From: Epiperipatus broadwayi | Lineage: Eukaryota > Onychophora > Udeonychophora > Euonychophora > Peripatidae | Assembly: GCA_028023455.1 (NCBI GenBank) | Contig: JAQFVV010012405.1 | Location: 6,657,334 to 6,721,333 of the forward strand | DNA: 64,000 nt | Reading direction: 5' to 3' | Shown here: positions 1-8,999 of the stretch, one piece after another | How positions within the stretch are numbered: the first letter of the stretch is position 1 | Layout: each line of letters begins with the position of its first letter | Position numbers and translations under genes: made by a program | Notes under the pieces: generated by a model | What the model saw: the letters and a program-made list of their open reading frames with translations, nothing else | The model's database searches: none | Told to the model about the DNA's origin: nothing

Positions 1-1959
1 ATGTGAGATATGTTGTTTAGTGATGTGTTCATATTTTATAATTTTGTTAATTCCACCTGTGAGGTGTTTCAACCTTGATAGATTTCAGTTGTGTTTTACA
101 GTATGTGCTTATTATCAGAATGGTGATGATTCAAAATGACTATTAATACTTTTTAAGATTACTATCAAGACATTAGGTCAATTACAATGGAATTTGATAT
201 AAAAAGTTTACTTCCAAAATATATTCATGACATTATTCATATTGCATCAAAGACAATTCCCAAAGTCAGTTTATTTGATTTCTTATAATGATGTCAAGGA
301 AATGTTGTGAAGGGATCCAAAAATCAATTTATTTTCGAAAAAAAAAATTCCGAAAGACTTAATTTCATTGCCTAAATACTGTTCTCTGTTGTGTCTTATT
401 CTCAGCGATTTCTATTAAAAGCAATTAATGTTACATTTTTTTTTTGAAAGACTTTAAAATAATCTTAATAACGTAGGATCGAATCTACCTCCTCTTTAAA
501 ATTATTGCTCACGTTCAAAGTAAAATGGTTTTTTAAAGATTTCTGTTACTATCTATTTACTTCATACGCCCAGACAATTGAAGAAATGCGCGTATAACTG
601 CAGAATATTAATATCATCATACTTGTAAGCTGAAAAACCTATTGACTGGTCTATCTATATTGCCGAGCATTTTCATAATCTTGTCCAGTGGTATTACATT
701 ACCGGTAGGGAATTACATAATGACAGGGCTATGCAGACTCGATTTGTACATAGTGAGTGTTTAGATATCTTTCTTAATATTATTTTAGTTACCATTTAAC
801 TTTAGTTAAAGTACATTTAAGTCCTGTTAGTATTTTAGATAGAAAATAATCTTTAAATGTCATTATTTTAGTTATAATTTTTTTCCCCCTATATCAGTCA
901 TTTTTTTCATTAATTTTATTAAGAATTTATTTTTTCGAAAAATGACAGTATTTTTTTTTGCATTAGGATAGGCAAAAAAAATAACTGATTCTTCTTTTTG
1001 ATATTTGTATTCATTGAAAGTTTTGTGATGGCGATTGTGAAGAGACAGTCGGGCTCTGCGCTTCAGTAGTGTCTTTCTTTTTTTTCTCTCATTTCTTTCT
1101 CTCTTTTTTTTTCTTTCAGTTTTTGACTCGTCAGCTTGTGTTGAATCTGTTGAGTACAAATGTAGCATTTTTTTCATGAGTAATTTATGTTTCCCTTTGC
1201 ACAACAGAGGAAAAAGGAAACTTGGTTTTTTTCCAGTCTCTAACAAAGCTGATATCAATAAGTAAGAAAGAGAGAGAGAACAAAAATTACTATAGGGCTA
1301 ACTAAATCCGGATTGTTTTGCACTGGTTCCCAGAGTATATATCATTTTACGGAAATTGGGGAAGAGGCTATTTTGCTTTTTATCTTTATTATTGGAAATT
1401 GTCATCATGTTTTTTTTTTTTTTTACACAAATGATTAAGCACGCAGTGGCATAAACCTCCTTTCTGTTAGTTTTTAAGTTAGTCTTGATTAATTTAACCT
1501 CTCAAAGGTTATTTAGGATGACTAAATTTTATTTCTGTATTTTTCTTCTGCAAAGGAAATATTTATTATTAACTCCAATCAAACAGTAGAAAAGAACTCT
1601 TTTTTAACCCTTTTATCCACGTAGTTAATTGATGCGATTTAATGGTAGTGAGTGTTAAAATAAAATTATCATAACAATGTAATAATTTAAGTTGAAAAAC
1701 TAATATTTTTATAAACGCTTTCAGCTTACTCATATAATTGATTTGTACATGAAAAAAAAAGAATTCCAAAGATATTCAGTTAATAATTTTTCGTAGAATT
1801 TATTATTACAAAAAAAAAAAAATTGGCATGGGTGTGCATGTTTTCATGTGTAAATATCGTGGGTAATTCCTATTTAAAAATCATATACATCATACAAGAA
1901 ATTGTATTCTTCTATCTAGGTTTTTATTTATACTTTTAGGTACATCTAATAGAATGCTC
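1..1959. other. AT-rich sequence with no recognised gene
   Basis: I see no gene or recognisable mobile element here. It contains homopolymer T runs and a pyrimidine-rich tract around 1066-1122 (CTTT/CTCT-rich). A 128-codon minus-strand reading frame at 872-1258 crosses that tract; its lysine/arginine-rich product looks like a by-product of the tract, not a protein. Confidence 0.6.
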
Positions 1960-2935
1960 TTATTATATCGTAATGTAACCTGTTTTATATTATAACTTTC
2001 CTTACTATAATATAGCTGCCTATAACATAACATCCAGTATCATAGTATAATTTTCTATACTATATTATAATTCTCTACATTGTAATATAATTCACAACTT
2101 CCTATTTGATAATATTCCATATATTTTAATAATAACTTGTAACGAGACTATTTCATACTTTATATAATCTCTCTATATCATAACTTCCATATATATATAT
2201 CATAACTTCTTGTATTATAATGTGGCTCTCTATATTATGATTTCTATATCATATTATGTGACTCCTTATTTTATAACTTCCTATTCCCCATATAATAATA
2301 TGAACCTCTATATCACTATATTATAATACAATGAAAGGCTGAAGAGTTGTGAGTTAAAATAGTTTGAAGCCTGTCCATTAAAGTATACATATTGGCTATC
2401 TTAATATAAAGCTGAGAACTGATTATATATATGGGTGAGGATAGTAATCTAGACCAACTGATGATTGCTGGTTTAGCATGAAATACGTATATTGGTGATT
2501 ATCTTTTCAACATGTGTGTGATCAGGTGGGTCAGCAATATGAGATGGCACTGAGAGTAGTGGGTCGTGTGAAAGTCTGAGTTCGAATCCCGCCTATATTA
2601 CATATATAAATGCAGGTTTAAACCTGTACATTGTATTAATATCTTATAATGTAACTTCTCCATATCACTATACATTTTTAAGATAATACAATTTCAATGT
2701 GTAATTATATAATCTACATATATCACAATTTTAAATTCTGTATATCAGGGAACTTCTTATACCATAATGTGATTTTCTATATCTCTTATATGTCCTTGTA
2801 TACCATAATATAACTCCCTATATCATAATATAATTTCATACATTGCAATACAATATGATTCCCTATAGAATAATATCTATCGATATCATTATGCATCTCT
2901 CTATACCATAATATTTTATACAGTTAATATTTTAA
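1960..2935. repeat. Diverged AT-rich minisatellite interrupted by a family-A repeat
   Basis: Degenerate units of roughly 20 bases on the theme ACTTCCTATATCATAATAT recur many times at 1960-2335 and again at 2640-2935. The two blocks look like one array split by the family-A insertion at about 2337-2630. Units are too diverged to count exactly by eye. Confidence 0.6.
2337..2630 (+). repeat. Family-A dispersed repeat, copy 1
   Basis: Shares with the other family-A copies the blocks GAAGCCTGTCCATTAAAG, GACCAACTGATGATTGCTGG, TTTAGCATGAAATA and, near its right end, a tRNA-like B box (GAGTTCGAATCCCG at about 2578). It sits inside the AT-rich minisatellite. Family identity is from internal comparison within this window; I do not recognise a named family. 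Confidence 0.7.
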
Positions 2936-3087
2936 TAAAAAAATTATATTTATTTATACTTATATATTTCTAATTAAAAATACTGTCTTAATTGTGGTTT
3001 CACTTACTTTTTGCAATACATATTAATATAAGAAAGAAAAAAATATACTGTATTTTTTATTTAAGTAGAGGCGATTTGATAACAGAT

Positions 3088-3425
3088 ACTCAAACTCCCT
3101 TCAGTTATCTATTTTATCTTATATAACAGATACACATGATCACATGCATGTGAAAAAGATAAATGATCTTCAGTATATCTATTTTATGCTGAACCAGCAT
3201 TCATCAATTGGTCCAGATCAACATTTTCCGTACATATATATAATTAGTGCTCAGTTTATATTGAAAAAGCAAATCTTGAAATCTTCAGCATGAAATATAT
3301 ACATTGGAGATGTCATTTATCTTTTTCACATGTACATGATCATATGTATCAGTTATATAGGATGGAGTGGATAGCTGAAGGGAGCTTGAAAGTCTGTGTT
3401 CAAATCCCTTCTAATTAAATCTAAA
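3088..3425. repeat. Family-A repeat, head-to-head palindromic pair
   Basis: A minus copy (about 3088-3285) is followed directly by a plus copy (about 3286-3425). The outer ends match as inverted repeats: the left has ACTCCCTTCAGTTATC and the right its complement around GATAGCTGAAGGGAGC. The tRNA-like B-box ends (GTGTTCAAATCCC on the right) face outward. Confidence 0.7.
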
Positions 3426-3489
3426 ATAATACAAAAATACAGATTCAGCTTGAATTCTGACTATCCCTCTTCTGTGTATTTGATTGAAC

Positions 3490-3830
3490 ATATTAAGGTC
3501 CCACATATGAGGAGTCAGAATGACTTAAAGCTAACATGGGGGTGACAACAATATTGGCACCAACAAGAGCTTTGAGCATTCTATCATTAGATTTTCAATA
3601 ATATGGATGGATGAACATTTGGAGGCCGGAGAAGATTGAAGCCTGTTCATTAAAATTTGAAGATTTGCTATCTTAATATAAACTAAGCCTTGATTATATA
3701 TATGTGTGTGGGACACGATGATCTGGATCAACTGATGAGTGCTGCTTCAGCATAAAATATATATATATATATTTTCTAATGTGATCATGTGAAGCTTGAA
3801 CGTCTGTGTTGTTTTTATAAACCTTATTAA
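3490..3830 (+). repeat. Family-A repeat, copy with long left end
   Basis: Begins with the left-end block also seen at 40175 (GAGTCAGAATGACTTA) and runs through TTTGAGCATTCTATCAT, GATTGAAGCCTGTTCATT and CTGGATCAACTGATGAGTGC. The right end is truncated or degraded after an (AT)n stretch at about 3758-3775. Confidence 0.65.
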
Positions 3831-3944
3831 GCTTTACTTAGAATTAAAAAAATTCCATTAAAAATTATAGTATATTTTTATCCCTCTCATGTTCATATGT
3901 ATTGCAAAAAGTATTTAATCCTATTGGTTTTACTTTGTCCTGTG

Positions 3945-4075
3945 CAGTACAGCGCAATTGGTAGAGAATGAGACTTAGGGTCAGGAGGTTGCAGGATCGA
4001 TTCTGGCACTCAAACTTCTTCTCAACTCTTGAGCAATGAAGCCCTAGAGATTTTTTTTATACTTAATATTAAAAT
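3945..4075 (+). repeat. tRNA-derived SINE, family C, copy 1
   Basis: The head has an A-box-like GCGCAATTGGTAGAGAA and a B-box-like GGATCGATTCTGG about 35 bases downstream. The body carries the family tail motif CTCTTGAGCAATGAAG. The same tail occurs after diverged tRNA-like heads at 5600, 31312, 35845, 37365 and 58340, which defines the family. Confidence 0.65.
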
Positions 4076-4326
4076 CCAGGTTTTTGAAACTTAGTCAAAA
4101 GAAATATGATAGCTGGGTTCAAATAAGAGAGATAATAGAATCATATAGCATGAATAAATTAATATTGCAATAAATGGTAAAAGGTAGTGCAAGGAAAAGC
4201 TTTCTAACACCCTCTGAAAAGGACCGATAAAAAAAAAACATATTACCAAAGATTCTAATTAAAAGCTAGGTCATGAAAGTGGTTGAGGTTTCCTCTTTTT
4301 GATTCACTTTCTAGATAAGAATAGTT

Positions 4327-4432
4327 TTTTTTTCTTATGTGTCATAGCATCAGCCGGGAAGCGAACCCGCTAACCCGGGACAACTGCTTGTAAAGCGGCT
4401 GTCGCTGATCTCTCGACCACCAATGCTTGACT
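4327..4432 (-). repeat. Short tRNA-like retroposon (Ser/Leu-type), copy 1
   Basis: Read on the minus strand it starts AGTCAAGCATTGGTGG, continues into an A-box-like GGTCGAGAGATCAGCG, has a B-box-like GGGTTCGCTTCCC and ends in a GATGCTATGACA segment complementary to the 5' end, then an A tract. Flanking AAGAATAGTT (4317-4326) and AAGACTAGTT (4433-4442) look like a target duplication with one difference. A close relative lies at 47322-47428. The ends pair, but the anticodon arm is not a clean tRNA fold, so I call a retroposon and not a tRNA gene. Confidence 0.75.
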
Positions 4433-5143
4433 AAGACTAGTTAGTTATTCATTTAGTTAGTTTTAGAAAAATGATCATATAAATTCTAACCATGTGGATA
4501 TTTTTAAAATGAAACCTTTTAGATATTTAAAGCACGTGATATATAATATATAAGTATGTATATCTTGACTACGAATTAAAAGCAAGAAAAAAAAATCTAG
4601 ATTGGGAGGATAGTACTAGCTAAGTCAGTTCATTTGTTGTTAAAGAAATAATGTGCTATTTTATTTTTTCTTAAGTTATAGCATATATAAAACAAGAAAA
4701 AGTGAAAAATAATAGAAGGAATTTTAAACATTTTTAAAGAGAACAATTATATGCTTCTAGTATATGTAAAAAATTAGAATTTTGTTTTTAGAGCTCAATT
4801 TGTATTTACATTTAATACCTATTTTCCCCCCATACGGGAAGACTGTATCCATGCCATTTAGTTACACATCTTATCTTGAGTACTTCTAATCCATGGATAT
4901 TAATGAACACACACTATATAATGAAATGATTTTAATATCTATAATTTAAAAATTATACATGCTATATCATCAATAAAAATTATTAGCCAAAACATGAAAT
5001 ATTGCACAGTATAAATTTTAAATATATAAGTGTATATGTACATATTACCATATCTACATATATATAACTAACTTAATATAATTTAAAATTTATATATGAA
5101 GTATCATTTAAATACACGTATATTGTCTACACTAAACTTAATG

Positions 5144-5444
5144 TAATTATAAGGGACTTCAACTCATACTTTCAAACTCCCTACAGCCATCCAATTCATC
5201 TTACATAATTGATACACGTGACCACATATATGTGAAAATGTTAAATGATTTCCAATATCCAAATTTCATGCTTAACCAGCATGAGTGTTAGTTCAGCATG
5301 AAATACATATGTTGGAGATCATTTATTTTCTTCACATGTATGTGGTCATGTGTATCAGTTGTATAAGATGGATTGGATGGCTGTAGGGTTTCTGAAAGTA
5401 TAAGTTGAAGTCCCTTATAATTACATATGATGTATCAATAAAAA
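5144..5444. repeat. Family-A palindrome (about 145-bp arms)
   Basis: The left arm starts AATTATAAGGGACTTCAACT and the right arm ends with its complement AGTTGAAGTCCCTTATAATT. The arms stay complementary through GCCATCCAATTCATCTTA / TAAGATGGATTGGATGGC down to a short centre near 5285. Both arms are family-A sequence in opposite orientations. Confidence 0.8.
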
Positions 5445-5599
5445 TAAAACTTACCACTATATTCTTCATTCTTTTTGTGATGAAAATTAATGATGATGAA
5501 ATGCAAAAAATGCTATATCTAAATGACATTAAAAGCATAAATTACAATCACATTTGTCTATTATGGATAAAGGGTGGTAGCCATTTTTAATGACCTTTT

Positions 5600-5722
5600 T
5601 TACATGCAATAGGTGTAAAAGTTCATGCATGGATTATATCAGTATCAATCTCATGCTCTATTACTTTTATTGCTTGTGCTTTTTATGAATTTCCAAGCAA
5701 TAAACGATTTCATTAATATTTT
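5600..5722 (+). repeat. Probable family-C SINE, degenerate copy
   Basis: The tail TTTATGAATTTCCAAGCAA matches the conserved family-C tail (AATTCCTGAGCAATAAATTC). The head is too diverged to show clear A and B boxes. Confidence 0.4.
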
Positions 5723-6125
5723 TTATTTTACTAATTTCTAATATATTATTTTCTATTTATTCACTTATTCTTTGAACCATGAATAAATAAATCCATGACT
5801 TTTCTCACAAGTTTGTCACTATCTCAAATGTTGTATATTTACTTATCCTATGATTTAAACAAAAAAAAATATAGAAATATAAAAAATGAAATTCTAATTT
5901 TGTATTTCACAATACAAACACTGGTGTTGTGATCACACATTACCATAAAAAAAGGCAGTTATTACTGTCACAGGGGAGACAAAATGATTAAAATTTAAAA
6001 TTTTAATATAAATTATGCATTTTATCCTCAATTTTATCACAAAAAGGATGGGGAAAGATATAGTAGTTACTTGTATTTCTATTGGTGTTACAATATTAGA
6101 ATATTTAAATTATAGTAAATTTTAT

Positions 6126-6126
6126 C

Positions 6127-6160
<34 letters not shown>

Positions 6161-6163
6161 GTT
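6126..6163. repeat. (ATGT)n microsatellite
   Basis: About nine ATGT units in a row. An 86-codon plus-strand reading frame starts inside it and is not considered coding. Confidence 0.9.
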
Positions 6164-6199
6164 AAAAACATGTGTGCAGTTTATACATATATACATAAT

Positions 6200-6740
6200 G
6201 GACTTAAATTCAGGCTTTCAACCTCCCTACAGCTATGCACTCCATCTTATACAGCCAATACACATCTCTGCGTTCATGCGAAAAAGCTAAATGATCTCCA
6301 ATATATGTATTTCATGCTTAACCACCACTCATTAGTTGGTCTAGATCATCATCCCCTAGACATATATACATCCAGTTCTCAGTTTATATTAAGATAGCAA
6401 ATATTCAACTTTTAATAGGTTTTGAGTGTTCTATCATCAGATTTTCAATTAAAATGGATGACTGATAAGTTGGAGGATGGAGAAGATTGAAGCTTGTCCA
6501 TTAAAGTTTGAATATTTGCTATTATAATATAAACTGAGCATTGATTGTATATATGTGTGGGAGATGATAATCTGGATCAACTAATGCATGCTGGTTCAGC
6601 ACTAATTACATATATTGGAGATTATTTATCTTTTCCACATGTATATGGGTCTTTGTAACAGTTGTATAAGATGGAGTGCATAGCTGTAGGGATCTTGAAA
6701 GTCTAAAGTTCAAGTCCCTTATAATTACATTAAATTTAGT
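6200..6740. repeat. Family-A palindrome, long form
   Basis: A minus copy (about 6200-6420) joins a plus copy (about 6412-6740). Complementary blocks include CAACCTCCCTACAGCTATGC and GCATAGCTGTAGGGATCTTG, and TCATTAGTTGGTCTAGATCA and TGATCTGGATCAACTAATG-like sequence. The right end finishes CAAGTCCCTTATAATTACAT, identical to the end of the 5144-5444 palindrome. The LTR element starts 40 bases further on. Confidence 0.8.
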
Positions 6741-7373
6741 ATAGACAGTATACTGTACTTATATTTGAATATTATATATTGAAGCAATGGATCTGAAGTC
6801 CAATCCATGCTTCACATCTTCCTATAAACTTAATTAATATTGTAGACCTGAATTAAGTTTATAGTTCAATATCAGCAGGGTTTTGCATTAGAGTTAAAAA
6901 TAATTATGCTTATCAAATGTGTATTACATTTAAATATTTTGTTTTAAATAAATTTCATTCTATTAATAAAAATTGCTTAACCTATTAGTCAAACATATAT
7001 ATACATCTAGCGTATATATATGAGTTAATGCAAAATTCTGCTGAAATAAAATGCTTATTCTACTATAAAAAAATAATAATATATTGTTGTTAAAATTTTG
7101 TTAAAATATTTAGTATGATTTGATTTTGAGATAAGCCTGCCAACATTTTCTAAAAGAATGTATAGTTTTAATTAGTGAGCCATTCAAGTGTAATTAAAGA
7201 TGGCCTTCTCTTTCTTTCTTTTTAATTAAGAGAATTCAAACTTTGAAGTAAGGAAGTTAGAGTAAAAAAGTTAAAGTTATTTTTAGAAAGTGTTGCTTTG
7301 AAACAAAGGAGCATGGGGGGGCTTATCAAGATCTCAGATCATACAAACAATAGAAGGTAGCTGACAGAGAGGG

Positions 7374-7381
7374 TATAAATA
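7374..7381 (+). promoter_or_regulatory. TATA box of 5' LTR
   Basis: GGGTATAAATAGAAGG is a strong metazoan TATA context. The same sequence is kept in the 3' LTR (13495-13502). Transcription would start near 7400-7410, at the beginning of the hairpin-repeat array. Confidence 0.7.
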
Positions 7382-7403
7382 GAAGGGAGAACAAAAGATT
7401 GAT

Positions 7404-7665
7404 TATTCAGATTTTTCTTTTTGAAGAATTCACATGATTCAGATTTTTCTTTTTGAAGAATTCACATATTCAGATTTTTCTTTTTGAAGAATTGACATAT
7501 TCAGATTTTGCTATTGGAAGAGTGATATCAGATTTTGCTATTGCAAGGTTGATTCAAGATTTTGCTCTTGCAAGTTTCATTCAGATCTGCTATTGCAAGG
7601 TGCATTCAGATTTTTCTTTGGAGAACTTTTTCAGATTTTGCTTGTGGAGATTTTATTTAAAAAAG
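7404..7665 (+). repeat. LTR minisatellite with small hairpins (about 9 units)
   Basis: Units of 25-32 bases each begin TCAGAT. Most contain a mini-hairpin with a 4-base loop: TTCTT..AAGAA in the first three, TTGC..GCAA in the middle ones, TTCT..AGAA in a later one. The 3' LTR holds fewer units (13524-13707). A 71-codon reading frame over the array has a repetitive product and is probably incidental. Confidence 0.75.
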
Positions 7666-7761
7666 TAGACAACTGCCATCTTCAAAATCATGGAGAGGTT
7701 TGAACATGCTCAAGTTAAAAGCAACAGTATTTTGAGGGAAATGAATATGCTTGGCTAGGCA

Positions 7762-7767
7762 AATAAA
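7762..7767 (+). terminator. Candidate polyadenylation signal in 5' LTR
   Basis: AATAAA about 390 bases after the TATA box, repeated at 13806-13811 in the 3' LTR, where it would serve element transcripts. Inference from position only. Confidence 0.45.
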
Positions 7768-8975
7768 TAGCTTTGCCTATCGCCGAGGTTCCGGAATACC
7801 ATTCAAAATGCCTTAATATCCACTCAATAATCATCTGAACTCTGCCGTGTCTGGAGAACTTTTCGTGAAACCATGCTACATATTTTCATTGTCCGGACAA
7901 TTACATCTCGACGGTCGGATCAAGCCACGAACGCCGTGGGGAACATGACCAAGGAAAAAGGACGGTAATTGTATCTCCTCTATTGAACTATTTCTCATGC
8001 TACCTTTTGTTCATTTTTTTTCTAATTGCTTCATTGAATTGATATGTATTTGCTATGTAACCATTTTTATTAGACTAACCTTAAATATATATATTGTGTG
8101 ATCATCTATCTATATGTAACCTTTTCCCTTCGCTATTCTTCCTTACTAACCTGTGTAAATATTTAATATTCCATTGCGGTTGAGTTAATAGTTAATTTTT
8201 GTTCATTTAAAATCTCTTTCCAGTTTTATTCATGTTTGTTAATTAAATACGACTCAGTTTCTTTTGTATGCCAACTTGATCTCTTTGATAACGCCTCTTT
8301 TGTCCGCCATTAGCTTATCACGTATATCTGATTTAGCTATATACGTTTTAAATAATTTTAAACTGTTTTTAGCGCAAAGCAATTAGAAATGCTTTGCGAA
8401 AGATCCTTTTTTTATTGTACTTTATCGAGAAGATCGAGTTGACAATTTTATTAAAATTGGGAAAAGATTTAGACCGCAAACCTATTAATCCGTTTTTATT
8501 GTCTAATTATTTTGTTTCATTAATTTAGAGGAATAGCGGAGGCCATTATATCATTAGTCATATTATTAAAGTCATTAATTAAACATGATTTAACTATAAA
8601 AAGCTTGAGTTTCTTAATTATATTAAATGCTTTATTTTTACTTTTCAATGATCCAGGCACGCATAACGCAAAACACATTTCTTAGTACTTTTACACACAT
8701 TTAACTATTTAGCTCCTTAGGATTTCCCGTCCATGTCTCTACCGCTGTTGCTAAGCTTTGTGGCCGGTTGAAAAATAATTTATGCATGGCTCAGATAGTG
8801 TTGTTTGTTTGTGATCAGGCCTCGAGAACAGGCGAATGGGCAGAGGTCATATGTATTCTTGATTTATATCTCGCGTATGGTTGGCCTTGAGGTACTTTCG
8901 CCTAGTATTCGAACTGGGTTAAATCAACATACATCATCTGACTGTCACAGTAGATTTTTTTTTTTTCCGTAATTC

Positions 8976-8993
8976 TGACGCCCATCGTGTGGC
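8976..8993 (+). promoter_or_regulatory. Candidate primer-binding site (Lys-tRNA type)
   Basis: TGACGCCCATCGTGTGGC matches 15 of 18 positions of the classical lysine-tRNA (CUU) primer-binding site of retroviruses. It lies 26 bases inside the 5' LTR end, further than the usual 0-10. The second LTR element has a similar sequence 2 bases from its LTR end, which supports the call. Alternatively the true LTR may end near 8972, with the 3' LTR missing its last bases. Confidence 0.55.
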
Positions 8994-8999
8994 TATTCG

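Larger units (their letters stand above)
6780..8949 (+). repeat. 5' LTR of the gag-only element
   Basis: TG...CA ends; TATA box at 7374; transcribed-region minisatellite at 7404-7665; AATAAA at 7762; then a GC-richer stretch (about 7780-7975) and a long downstream part. It is 64 bases longer than the 3' LTR, mostly because of extra minisatellite units. Confidence 0.85.

Noticed and set aside
872-1258. 128-codon minus-strand frame rich in Lys/Arg
   Set aside because: Crosses pyrimidine-rich low-complexity DNA; the product is repetitive and has no domain.
4327-4432. Functional tRNA-Ser/Leu gene
   Set aside because: A and B boxes are present, but the anticodon arm does not fold cleanly and flanking duplications mark a retroposon.
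7453-7668. 71-codon frame with repeated SDFAI-type units in the LTR
   Set aside because: It is a translation of the minisatellite; unit indels in the 3' LTR break the frame.
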